Below are positions 26,401 to 35,397 of a stretch of DNA of 64,000 bases, piece after piece. The stretch is from NCBI RefSeq assembly GCF_004345605.1, contig NZ_SLVY01000022.1:1-64000 (forward strand), read 5' to 3'. The stretch's first letter is position 1. Every line of letters starts with the position of its first letter. The stretch comes from Rhodococcus sp. SMB37. GTDB taxonomy: Bacteria > Actinomycetota > Actinomycetes > Mycobacteriales > Mycobacteriaceae. The notes under the pieces were generated by a model. The model made no database searches, was not told the origin of the DNA, and saw only the letters and a program-made list of their open reading frames with translations. Made by a program: the position numbers and the translations under genes.

Positions 26401-27404
26401 TCGGGGTACTTCGCGAAGCGCCCGGCATCGGCCGCGTGGACGGGGTCGTTGCTCTCCCACGGCCAGCCACCGAAACCGGTGCGGCGGTAGTCGTCGAACG
26501 CCTGCTGGATGCCGGCTTCGTCATTGAGCACGAACGGGCCGTACGACGCGACGGGTTCGCCGATCGGGCGTCCCTGCAGCATCAGGATCTGCGTGGTGTC
26601 GCCGCCACCGGTGAGCGCGATGGGTACGGACGCATCGACAACGACGCCGTGTCCGGAATCCACCTGCCGATCTCCGATCTGCACCGGAGAACCGTTGTAG
26701 ACGTAGAGAACTCGGTGGGTCCCCGATCCTGCTGCCGCAGGCAGTGCCCACTGTGCGCCGGCCGACAGGTCGATGTTCCAGATTGCCACGTCGGTGTCGG
26801 ATCGTGACGCCCACGAGTGCGGCGGCGGTGCCGGTGCCGTCGCGTCGTCCAGTTTTCCGGCGAGCACCCGGACGGAGACCGTCCGATCGGCGTCATCGGT
26901 GAAGGTCCGCGTCGGCGTGTCCTCGTTCCACAGCATCGCGAAATGTGGGTCGGCGGTCTTCGACTCGGCGGGCAGATTCAGCCAGATCTGAAACAGCTCG
27001 AGGGGATTGTCGTCGTCCTGGTTCAACAGCGGAAACATCTCGCTGTGCACGACGCCGTTCCCGGCAGTGAGCCACTGGGTGTCGCCGCCGCCGAATCGGG
27101 CGGAGGCACCGACGGAGTCGGAGTGGTCGATGAAACCCGATCGCACGAATGTCACCGTTTCGAACCCGCGGTGCGGATGGCCCGGGAATCCTGGGACGGT
27201 GGTGCCGTGGTACATGTTCCACCCGGAAGGATTGCCGAAATCCTGCCCCAGCGGACGCCCGTCGAGCGACGCATCCGGTCCGAGATCGGCATTGCCTGCG
27301 GGATATGTGTCGACGTGGTGGGCGACGAAAAGGAACGGATCGATCGTCTGCCAGGGTGAACCCAGCTCGAATACCTGCCGGACGGGCGACTGTGTCGAGG
27401 TCAT
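26379..27404 (-). CDS. Pirin family protein
   Basis: A 341-residue bicupin. The N-terminal pirin cupin carries metal-binding motifs HPHRGFETVTFV and VVHSEMF (His, His, His and Glu ligands), followed by a C-terminal pirin_C cupin. Bacterial pirins range from quercetinase-like oxygenases to regulators; the intact ligands suggest a metal-dependent activity. It lies 14 bases upstream of the spermidine-synthase-like gene's end boundary on the same strand, so they may form a unit with that gene first. Confidence 0.9.
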   Translation of the reverse strand: MTSTQSPVRQVFELGSPWQTIDPFLFVAHHVDTYPAGNADLGPDASLDGRPLGQDFGNPSGWNMYHGTTVPGFPGHPHRGFETVTFVRSGFIDHSDSVGASARFGGGDTQWLTAGNGVVHSEMFPLLNQDDDNPLELFQIWLNLPAESKTADPHFAMLWNEDTPTRTFTDDADRTVSVRVLAGKLDDATAPAPPPHSWASRSDTDVAIWNIDLSAGAQWALPAAAGSGTHRVLYVYNGSPVQIGDRQVDSGHGVVVDASVPIALTGGGDTTQILMLQGRPIGEPVASYGPFVLNDEAGIQQAFDDYRRTGFGGWPWESNDPVHAADAGRFAKYPDGTVEKR

Positions 27405-27418
27405 GCAGGTTTCAACGA

Positions 27419-28327
27419 TTACGAGGGCTCGGGTGTTCCCGGCTGCGGCGCCCCGGTGGGTGCTCTGGTGGGCCGTCGGGGTGCTTCACTGTCGTCGAGA
27501 ACCTTCGCACCTGCCGCGAACGTGCGGGTTTCCGCGGTGTGCCTGATCTGCGCCGGTACTGCACCACCGAGCAGGTCACGGATCAGGGCGTCGGACTCTC
27601 CGAGCGGCCGGTCGCTACCCGCGATGATGAGATTGCCGTAGCGCCGACCCTTGAGCATGGCCGGGTCCGCGATCATCGCGGTGTGCTCGAACACCGAGCC
27701 GATGGTCGCGGCCTCCCGCCGGGCGGTGGTCAGATCGCGGGTATCACCGCAGTTCACGACGTAGAGTCCACCGGGCGCCAGGACGCGTCGTGCGTGTCGC
27801 GTGAACTCGACGGTCGTCAGCGCGACCGGCGTCCTGTCGATCGCGAACACGTCGCGGATGATGACGTCGCGCGTCGCGTCGGTGAGCGAGGTGAGGACCG
27901 ACCGCGCCTCACCCACCCGGATCCGCAGCAGCGGTGCGCGCGGTAGGTCGAACCACTTGCGCACCAGTTCGGCGAGGCGACCGTCGATCTCGACGACGAC
28001 CTGCCGAGCTTCGGGATAGGTCGCGGCGAGATACCGCGCCATGGTGCACGCGCCTCCGCCGAGGTGCAGGGCCCGCAGCCGTGTGTCGCGGGAGAAGTGG
28101 CTGTGCACCAGCATCGTGATCCAGCGCATGTACTCGAACTCGAGCAGCGTCGGATCGTCCGGATCGATGTGGGAGCTCGGGACTCCGTTGACCTCGAGAA
28201 TCCATCCCGAGTCGCGGTACGGGTCCTTGACCAGTTCACATGTGCCCGTATCGGTGTCGTACAACCCTGCGACCGGTTCATGGCTCGACACAGTCGGCTT
28301 GGCCCGGCCAGTCCTGCGTCTGCCCAT
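27419..28327 (-). CDS. Spermidine synthase-like methyltransferase-fold protein
   Basis: A 302-residue protein with the Rossmann core of SpeE-type aminopropyltransferases: LEFEYMRWITMLV, the nucleotide motif HLGGGACTMARYLA, the acidic strand end VVVEIDGRLAELV, and DVIIRDVFA. The usual active-site Asp pair of spermidine synthase is not clearly kept, so it may use another substrate or act as a methyltransferase. It has a short basic N-terminus and a Pro-rich tail. Confidence 0.82.
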   Translation of the reverse strand: MGRRRTGRAKPTVSSHEPVAGLYDTDTGTCELVKDPYRDSGWILEVNGVPSSHIDPDDPTLLEFEYMRWITMLVHSHFSRDTRLRALHLGGGACTMARYLAATYPEARQVVVEIDGRLAELVRKWFDLPRAPLLRIRVGEARSVLTSLTDATRDVIIRDVFAIDRTPVALTTVEFTRHARRVLAPGGLYVVNCGDTRDLTTARREAATIGSVFEHTAMIADPAMLKGRRYGNLIIAGSDRPLGESDALIRDLLGGAVPAQIRHTAETRTFAAGAKVLDDSEAPRRPTRAPTGAPQPGTPEPS

Positions 28328-28373
28328 GAGAGGAGCCTAGTACCGACACGGTGCCGCTCAGGCGCGCGCCCTG

Positions 28374-29340
28374 TCAGAGGTAGAGGTCGTCCTTCTTGAT
28401 GAGGGAGGTGGCGATCACACTGATGACCGCTGTCGCGACGAGGTAACCGCATGCGAGCCACGGACTTCCCCCGCCGACGGCGATGAGTGCCGTCAGGATC
28501 ATCGGGGTGATGCCGGAGAACTGGCAAACCACCGACAGTCCGGTGTAGCGGACCTCGGTCGGGTACAGGCTCGCGTACAGCGTGCCCTGCGCGCCGTAGA
28601 AGAGCGCATGGATGATGCCGAACACCACCACCATCGCCACGGGCAAGCACCCCGGAGACGGGGAGCAGTGCGGCCATGACGAGGGCGGACACCGTCACGA
28701 CCAGCAGCACGGGCACGTTCTCGAAGGCGAGCTTGCTCGTCGCGTACGTGATCGCGAACACGCCCCACGTGTTGAACGCCGCGCCCTCGCCCCACCTCGA
28801 CAACAGGCCGAGCACCGCGCTGCCCGTCCACGGAAAATGTCCTTCAACGGAGCCGACGACCTCGTCTCGAGATCGTGCACCATCTGGAACGCGGGTGTTT
28901 CGTCCACCTCGAGACGGACGACGAAGCCGACCACCACGAGCACCAGACTCAGCAGGAACGCGATCCGCCATCCGTATGCCAGGAACTGCGCGTCGTCGAA
29001 GAGCAACTGCAATGCTGCGAAGACGCCGGTACCGAGCGCGAGTCCCAGCGCGAGCCCGATCTGGGGGATGCTTCCGAACAGCCCCCGCTTGCGACCGATG
29101 CGGTCTCCGATATGTCCGAAGACGACACCGCCGATCGGACGGACCAGGAACCCGACCGCGAACGTGGCGAACGCCAGCATGGTGCCGACGAACGAACTCT
29201 GGTCGGGGAAGAACGGCTGGTTGAAGACCAGCGATGCGGCGGTTGCGTAGAGGAAGAAGTCGTACCACTCGACCGTGGTCCCCAGACGGCTCGCCGCGAC
29301 GACGGTGCGCAGGCGCTTGCGCCGTTCGAGATCGGACTCG
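28374..29340 (-). pseudogene. MHS-type MFS transporter, broken
   Basis: The metabolite:H+ symporter pattern is clear but spread over frames. The first part (about 29320-28835) reads LRTVVAASRLGTTVEWYDFF, FLVRPIGGVVFGHIGDRIGRK and LEVDETPAFQMVHDLE. After PLKDIFR the frame shifts to LLSRWGEGAAFNTWGVFAIT and ends at VSGVLA. It shifts again to VAMVVVFGIIHALFYGAQ and a normal C-terminus, with about 35 expected residues missing at the second break. There is no start codon in frame before the conserved N-terminus, because the sequence runs into the truncated ssuD on the other strand. Intact relatives import osmolytes or organic acids. Confidence 0.85.
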
Positions 29341-29375
29341 GGTTGTGCCGAGTGCCCGAGGGGCGCGGGGCTGGG

Positions 29376-30434
29376 GTGCGGCAGATCGGCGCGGCGGCAG
29401 AGGCCGTAGGTTTCGAATCCGTGCTCACCCCTACCGGTGCATGGTGCGAGGACGCGTGGCTGACCACGGCGATGATGATCGACACCACCGAGACACTGAA
29501 GTTCCTGGTGGCGCTCCGGCCCGGCCTGATCAGCCCCACACTGGCAGCGCAGATGGCCGCGACCTTCCAGTGGCAGTCGAAGGGCAGACTGCTGCTCAAC
29601 GTCGTGACCGGAGGCGAGGACCACGAGCAGCGCGCCTACGGTGACGTCCTCGACAAGAACCAGCGCTACGCCCGCTGCGGCGAATACCTCGATGTTCTCC
29701 GCCGACTGTGGGCCGGCGACGGGCCCGTCGACTTCTCCGGCGAATACGTGCAGGTCGGGAATGCGCAGCTCCAGCGGCTCCCCGACCCCGTTCCTCCGCT
29801 CTTCTTCGGCGGGTCGTCCCCGGCTGCGGGGACCGTCGCCTCGCAGTTCGCCGACACGTACCTCACGTGGGGTGAACCCCCGAGCGCCGTCGCCGCGAAG
29901 ATCGCCTGGATCCGCGACCTCGCCGAGGTCCAGGGACGCACCCTCGACTACGGCATCCGTCTCCACGTGATCAGTCGAGACACGTCGGAAGAGGCGTGGG
30001 CCGAGGCCGATCGACTGCTCTCCGCCCTCGACCCGGCGACCGTCGAGAATGCGCAGCGTGCCCTGGCACGTTCGGGTTCGGAGGGGCAGCGTCGGATGCT
30101 CGAGCTCCACGGCGGTGGCGGCGCCTACGCGCAGGGCCGTGATGCACGCACCCTCGAGGTGGCGCCGAACCTGTGGTCGGGTGTGGGTCTCGTTCGCGGC
30201 GGTGCGGGTACCGCACTGGTCGGCTCGCACGAAGAGGTCGCAGACCGCATCGCCGAATATGCCGCGCTCGGGCTCGATCACTTCGTGTTGTCCGGATACC
30301 CGCACCTCGAGGAAGCCTATCGATTCGGTGAGGGCGTGCGTCCGATTCTCGAGCGTCGTGGGTTGGTCACCCCGCGCAACCGCTCCGCCGCGGATCTGTC
30401 CGGTTCGACGGCGTTCCTCTCCGCTGCCCGGTAG
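29376..30434 (+). pseudogene. ssuD: Alkanesulfonate monooxygenase SsuD, N-terminally truncated
   Basis: The frame matches SsuD (FMNH2-dependent desulfonation of alkanesulfonates) from LRQIGAAAEAVGFES-like sequence to the end: LTPTGAWCEDAWL, LKFLVALRPG, LLNVVTGGE, PLFFGGSSPAA, YLTWGEPP, LHVISRDTSEEAWAEAD, NLWSGVGLVRGGAGTALVG and FVLSGYPHLEEAYR. About 33 N-terminal residues, including the FWFLPT-type first strand, are missing. GTG 29376 is the best remaining start. The missing end abuts the 5' end of the transporter on the other strand, so one deletion probably removed the shared promoter and both N-termini. Confidence 0.82.
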
Positions 30435-30529
30435 CCCGTCCCAGCGAGTGGAGGGGTGCCACTGTGTCGTGAGTGTTACGGGTGGGGCGTCGGACGTGCA
30501 TCTTCGCTGGGAAGCCGCAGAATGGGACG

Positions 30530-31867
30530 ATGCCGGACCGCGGATTCACCCCCACCCAGCTCGCAGCCCGCGCTGCGTACCTTCTTCGCGGCAACGACCT
30601 GGGCACGATGACCAGTGCCGCTCCCAAGCTGTACCCGCACATGTGGAGCTGGGACGCAGCGTTCGTATCGATCGGATTGGCTCCGCTGAGTGTGGAGCGC
30701 GCTGTCGTCGAGCTCGACACTCTCCTGTCGGCGCAATGGTCGAACGGGATGATTCCGCACATCGTCTTCGCGGGCGGTGTCGACGGATACTTTCCCGGCC
30801 CGTCGCGGTGGGAAGTGAACCGGCTCGCGGCCCACGCCCCGCGGGAGGTGCAGACGTCGGGTATCACCCAGCCGCCGGTGCACGCGATCGCTGTCCAACG
30901 CATCCTCGACCATGCCCGTCGGCACGGCCGCAGCACCCGCGCGGTCGCCGACGAGTTCCTCGACCGGCGCTGGCCCGATCTGATGCGCTGGCATCGATGG
31001 CTGGCGCGGGCCAGGGACATCGGCGGCAACGGACGCATCGCGATCTTCCACGGTTGGGAATCGGGCATGGACAACTCGCCCCGGTGGGATACCGCCTACG
31101 CGAATGTCGCCGTCGACACAGTCCCGGATTTCCGACGCGAGGACCTCGCCCACGTCGCGGATCCGGGTGAGCGACCCAGCGACGTCGAGTACGCCCGCTA
31201 CCTGTGGCTGCTCGAGGAGATGAAGGCCGCGCGGTACGAGGACGACGTGCTCGCCGAGACGATGAGCTTCGCGGTCGAGGACATCTTCGTCAGCGCCGTG
31301 TTCGCTTTGTCGTGCGAGGTGCTCGCCGAGATCGGGGAGGAGGAGTCGCGCCCCCATGCCGACGTGCGCGAACTGCACGAGTGGTCCGACCGATTCCGAC
31401 GCGGCGTGCTCGACTCGACCGATGCGCGAACGGGTGCGGCGAAGGACTTCGACCTGAGATCAGGGAAGTGGGTGGCCACAGACACTCTCGCGATGTTCGC
31501 GCCGTTGCTCAGCGGCGGGTCGGACCGCAGGACCGAGCGGGCGCTGCTACGGACTTTCGAAGGCCCGAAGTTCTGCGGACACCCCGACCTGCGATACGCG
31601 GTGCCGCCGTCCACGTCACCGGTGTCGCTGGACTTCCGGTCGCGGGAGTACTGGCGGGGTCCGGTGTGGCCCGTCATGACATGGCTGTTCTCGTGGGTGT
31701 TCGCGCGCCGCGGCTGGGTCGAGCGCGCGAATACCCTGCGAGCAGAAGGGTTACGGCAGGCCAGTGGCGGCTCGTTCGCCGAGTACTACGAGCCGTTCAC
31801 CGGCGAGCCTTTGGGAAGCATGCAGCAATCCTGGACTGCTGCAGCGGTTCTGGACTGGCTGGGTTAG
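30530..31867 (+). CDS. Probable glucosylglycerate hydrolase (GH63-like)
   Basis: A 445-residue (alpha/alpha)6-barrel glycosidase. YPHMWSWDAAFVSIGL, HGWESGMDNSPRWD (likely catalytic Asp), EYWRGPVWPVMTWLF and GGSFAEYYEPFTGEPLG match the GH63-related glucosylglycerate/mannosylglycerate hydrolases, and the length is almost that of the characterised mycobacterial enzyme. Glucosylglycerate is a compatible solute stored under nitrogen or salt stress; hydrolysis gives glucose and glycerate. ATG 30530 has GGGA upstream. No synthesis gene is nearby. Confidence 0.8.
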   Translation: MPDRGFTPTQLAARAAYLLRGNDLGTMTSAAPKLYPHMWSWDAAFVSIGLAPLSVERAVVELDTLLSAQWSNGMIPHIVFAGGVDGYFPGPSRWEVNRLAAHAPREVQTSGITQPPVHAIAVQRILDHARRHGRSTRAVADEFLDRRWPDLMRWHRWLARARDIGGNGRIAIFHGWESGMDNSPRWDTAYANVAVDTVPDFRREDLAHVADPGERPSDVEYARYLWLLEEMKAARYEDDVLAETMSFAVEDIFVSAVFALSCEVLAEIGEEESRPHADVRELHEWSDRFRRGVLDSTDARTGAAKDFDLRSGKWVATDTLAMFAPLLSGGSDRRTERALLRTFEGPKFCGHPDLRYAVPPSTSPVSLDFRSREYWRGPVWPVMTWLFSWVFARRGWVERANTLRAEGLRQASGGSFAEYYEPFTGEPLGSMQQSWTAAAVLDWLG

Positions 31868-31882
31868 CGGTCCTGGCGTGAA

Positions 31883-31937
31883 ATGGCCGAATGTCACCTT
31901 CGGCAACTTGGAATGTACGAAGGTGACATTCGGCCAT
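31883..31937. terminator. 20-bp perfect hairpin between convergent genes
   Basis: Perfectly complementary arms of 20 nt (31883-31902 and 31918-31937) enclose a 15-nt loop. It lies 16 bases after the hydrolase stop and 15 bases beyond the PhoX stop, well placed to end both transcripts. There is no T-run. The length of the perfect arms is more than termination needs, so it may belong to a dispersed repeat family. Confidence 0.75.
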
Positions 31938-31951
31938 AGGGCGATAGGTGG

Positions 31952-34036
31952 TCAGACGCCGATCCGGCCGCCGTCGCTCTTCCATGCTGCGACCACGGAC
32001 GGGCGCGGCTGCGAGTCACCACCGTCGGGCCAGTGCGATCCCGGGCTGTCCCACGATGCGTCGTCGGTCTCGCCCGGATGCTGGACGCACACGACGACGC
32101 GGTTGTCCTCGACGATCGGACCGCATGTCTCGGCACCGATCGGGACGGTGAGGAACTGCTTGGTCTCACCGCGGCGCGGTCCGTCGAGCACCACCGCGAA
32201 CAGGCCGTCGTTGGATCCGAGTGCGTTTCCGTCGGTGGAGATCCACAGGTTGCCGTGCGGATCGAACGCGAGGTTGTCGGGGCACGAGATCGGACTGACC
32301 TGGGACTTGTCGAACCCACCGAAGTAGGTGTCGGCGGTGGACGGGTCGCCGCACACCAGCAGGAGATTCCACGTGAACGACGTACCGGCGTGGTCGTCGT
32401 CGATCTCGAGAACCTGACCGTTCTTGTTGTCGTTGCGCGGATTCGCTTCGTCGGCAGCAGCACCGCCGTCGACGCCGCGCTTGGTGTTGTTCGTCAGTGC
32501 GACGTAGACCTTGCCCGAGACCGGGTTGGCCTCGAAATCCTCGGGCCGATCCATCTTCGTCGCACCCACCTTGTCACCCGCGAGGCGAGTGAACACTGCG
32601 ACCTCTTCGGCGCTCATACCTTCGACGAGGGACTCGGCCGTGCCGTCCTCGCCTGCGCGCAGCAGCGGGATCCAGGTGCCGGTTCCGGTGAATGCGCCGC
32701 CCTCGGGCAGGTCGCCGGAACCGTCGATCGCGTCGGGGTTGTCGCCCTCGAGCGCTGCGACGTAGAGGGTGCCCGCATCGAGCAGCGTCATGTTGTGTGC
32801 CGTTGCCGCGCGGGAGTTTCCATCCTGCATCTTGCGGGACGATACGAACTTGTACATGTAGTCGAAGCGTTCGTCGTCGCCGCTGTACGCCACGACCGTG
32901 CCGTCGTCGGTGACATGGATGTTCGCGGCCTCGTGCTTGAAACGGCCGAGCGCGGTGTGCTTGACGGGTGTCGAGGTGGCATCGAACGGGTCGATCTCGA
33001 CGACCCAGCCGAACCTGTTGACCTCGTTGGGTTCTGCAGCGATGTCGAACCGGGGATCGAAACGCTCCCACTTCCGGTCGGACTCACCGCCTTCGATTCC
33101 GTAGCGGGCCAGACGCTCGGCGCCCGCCGCGTCCGTGACCGTCTCGGCGTTCGCGAAGTACTGGTTGAAATTCTCCTCGCCGGACAGCACGGTGCCCCAC
33201 GGGGTGACCCCACCCGCACAGTTGTTGAACGTGCCGGCGACCCTCGTGCCGGTGGGATCCGCGGTGGTCTTCAGTAGGTCGCTGCCTGCTGCCGGGCCGG
33301 TGACGAGAAATTCGGTGGTGCCGGTGATCCGACGGTTGTACTCACCGAATTCGGGTGTGAGACGACCGGATCCGGACTCGCCCTTGACCTGCACAACCGA
33401 GAGGCCGTGGTTGGCGATGCCGATACGGACCTGTTCCTCTGTCGGGTTCTCTTCGTCGTACCCGGCGAACATGAAGGGCTCGGTGGTGTATTCGTGGTTG
33501 ACCACGAGCAGGTACGTGTTCGGGACGCCGTCGACGGGCAGCAGCCCGGCGAAGTCGTTGTTGAATCCGAACTGCTTCTCCTGTGCGGCGGCAGTCTGAT
33601 TGTCGATGTCGAATTCGGGGGCGTCCGGGAGGACCTTGTCTCCCCAGCGAATCACGACTTCCTGTTCGTACCCTTCGGGCACGGTCACTGCATCGTCGGT
33701 GTTGGGGGCAACGGCGACGAAGTCGGTTCCGGCCGGGCTGGGGCCGAGATCGACGGCGCCCTCTGCGGCTCCCCCCTCGGTGGTTGCGGCGGAGGAATCA
33801 TCGGAACAAGCGGCGAGAACACCGCCGGCGCCGACCGCGAGGACAGCCATTGCGCCGCCGCGTAGTACTCCTCGGCGCGACATCGCGTGGCGCACAATGT
33901 CGCCGAAGTAGGCTCCACCGGAGGTGTTGGGCACGTCGTGCGAGCAGGCGTCGCCGCATTTGTACTTGCAGGTGATATTCGAGCGCGACGACTTGCCGTC
34001 GTGCATGACGATCAGTGGTAGTTCCTTGCGGGCCAC
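31952..34036 (-). CDS. phoX: PhoX family Tat-exported alkaline phosphatase
   Basis: A 694-residue protein with a late Tat signal (MSRRGVLRGGAMAVLAVGAGGVLAAC; twin Arg near residue 54) ending in a lipobox-like Cys, preceded by a 50-residue Cys-containing leader (CKYKCGDACSHDV). The PhoX fold is shown by GLLPVDGVPNTYLLVVNHEYT, NNCAGGVTPWGTVLSGEENFNQYF, TKMDRPEDFEANP, KVYVALTNNTKR and CPDNLAFDPHGNLWISTDG. It would release phosphate from phosphomonoesters outside the membrane using Ca/Fe. GTG 34036 is chosen because GAGGGAGA lies just upstream. Confidence 0.92.
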   Translation of the reverse strand: MARKELPLIVMHDGKSSRSNITCKYKCGDACSHDVPNTSGGAYFGDIVRHAMSRRGVLRGGAMAVLAVGAGGVLAACSDDSSAATTEGGAAEGAVDLGPSPAGTDFVAVAPNTDDAVTVPEGYEQEVVIRWGDKVLPDAPEFDIDNQTAAAQEKQFGFNNDFAGLLPVDGVPNTYLLVVNHEYTTEPFMFAGYDEENPTEEQVRIGIANHGLSVVQVKGESGSGRLTPEFGEYNRRITGTTEFLVTGPAAGSDLLKTTADPTGTRVAGTFNNCAGGVTPWGTVLSGEENFNQYFANAETVTDAAGAERLARYGIEGGESDRKWERFDPRFDIAAEPNEVNRFGWVVEIDPFDATSTPVKHTALGRFKHEAANIHVTDDGTVVAYSGDDERFDYMYKFVSSRKMQDGNSRAATAHNMTLLDAGTLYVAALEGDNPDAIDGSGDLPEGGAFTGTGTWIPLLRAGEDGTAESLVEGMSAEEVAVFTRLAGDKVGATKMDRPEDFEANPVSGKVYVALTNNTKRGVDGGAAADEANPRNDNKNGQVLEIDDDHAGTSFTWNLLLVCGDPSTADTYFGGFDKSQVSPISCPDNLAFDPHGNLWISTDGNALGSNDGLFAVVLDGPRRGETKQFLTVPIGAETCGPIVEDNRVVVCVQHPGETDDASWDSPGSHWPDGGDSQPRPSVVAAWKSDGGRIGV

Positions 34037-34137
34037 GGGGCTGTCTCCCTCATCTCTAGGTACAACCGACGGACCGTAGAAGCTCGAAACGAGTCGAAGG
34101 CAACGAGAAGGTGAACGTGGGATGAGTGTTAGGAAGG

Positions 34138-35319
34138 TCACGGCCCGATGGACGGGCCGGTTGTGGTGTCGCTGTCGCTGTCGAGGTTCTCCCCGGGACG
34201 TAGATCGATGAACGGTTCGACCCGGTCGGTGATCGCGTTGTTGTACGCCTCGGGTGCCTGGATCGGATTCGCGTGACCGGTGTGGTCGATCTTCGCGACG
34301 AGCAGGGTGCCGTCGACTCCACCGGAGTGTTCGACGAGGGCCTGCTGTGTGTACTCGACGTCCACGACGTGGTCGTTCAGTGCGTGCCGTGGCCGCACGA
34401 ACACGATCGCCGGCCGCACCTTGTCGTCCTGCTCGGCGGCGAGTGCTCGCAGGCTGTCGGACGCGCCGGATGCGACGATCGCCCGGAACTGCGATTCGAT
34501 CAGGCCGTTGCTCGCGGCGTCGGTCGACAGGATCTTGTCCTTCAGGACCTCTTCGACGACATCGATGAAGTCGGAGCCGTCGATGCGTCGGTACCAGCGA
34601 TCCGAGGGAAGGACGAACCTGTCCTGGCGTGCCGCGATCTCGATGACCATCCGCATGATCCGGCTTTCACGGGCGCCGGGGATCCAGCCGATCCAGCGGA
34701 GCAGCTCTTCGCCCGCATCGCGGCTGTCGGCGCGCACGGCGTGCAGGTCGATCGGCGTGCAGTCGAGGATCACCCCGAGCACCTCGAGCGGTGTGTCCTG
34801 ATACAGATGCTCGGCGACCTCGAGCGCGATGATGCCGCCCATGCTGTGGCCGGTGAGGATCACCGAGTCGATGCCCAGGGTTTCGGCGCGTGCGGCGACG
34901 AGACGGCTCACGACGGCGGTGTCGAGGCCGGAGTTGTCGTACTCCACCGCCCAGACGTCCCCGAGGCCGCTCAGTGCGGGCAGGGCCCTCGCGGTGTCGG
35001 TGGCGTCGAGATTGCCGAGCCCGACGAGGTCGACGACTGCGGTATCACGGTCGTCGGGGTCCCGCGCGTCGTAGACCTGATGGATGCGCGGCTGCGTTTC
35101 GGCGAGTTGCTCCCGCATGGGTGCGACGTCGAAATGCCAGTACTGCGTGTAGAGGGCGACGAACGGCACCGTGGCGATCGCGGTGCGCGCGATGAACCGG
35201 CGCGCCCGGCCGAACCGGCGCCAGCTGTGACCTGTCCGCGTGTCGCGCAGGCGCCGCCGCCGGCGAGCGTTGTCCCAGTCGTCGGCGGTACACGGTGGAA
35301 GTGTCGGTACATCTGGCAT
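34138..35319 (-). CDS. Alpha/beta hydrolase, membrane-anchored
   Basis: A 393-residue protein. An N-terminal TM segment (ARTAIATVPFVALYTQYW, about residues 45-62) follows a basic cytoplasmic start, so the catalytic domain probably faces outside. The nucleophile elbow GHSMGGIIALEVAEHL is near residue 163, and His in KIDHTGHANP is the likely catalytic base. Family: thioesterase/lipase-like alpha/beta hydrolases; substrate unknown. It lies 101 bases upstream of PhoX on the same strand. Confidence 0.82.
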   Translation of the reverse strand: MPDVPTLPPCTADDWDNARRRRRLRDTRTGHSWRRFGRARRFIARTAIATVPFVALYTQYWHFDVAPMREQLAETQPRIHQVYDARDPDDRDTAVVDLVGLGNLDATDTARALPALSGLGDVWAVEYDNSGLDTAVVSRLVAARAETLGIDSVILTGHSMGGIIALEVAEHLYQDTPLEVLGVILDCTPIDLHAVRADSRDAGEELLRWIGWIPGARESRIMRMVIEIAARQDRFVLPSDRWYRRIDGSDFIDVVEEVLKDKILSTDAASNGLIESQFRAIVASGASDSLRALAAEQDDKVRPAIVFVRPRHALNDHVVDVEYTQQALVEHSGGVDGTLLVAKIDHTGHANPIQAPEAYNNAITDRVEPFIDLRPGENLDSDSDTTTGPSIGP

Positions 35320-35397
35320 GCACTTCCGATCGTACGAGGCGCGTGGGGACCGTCGGGGTCGTCGCTGTTCGGGTGTGGTGGAGACGGACGCGGCGCC

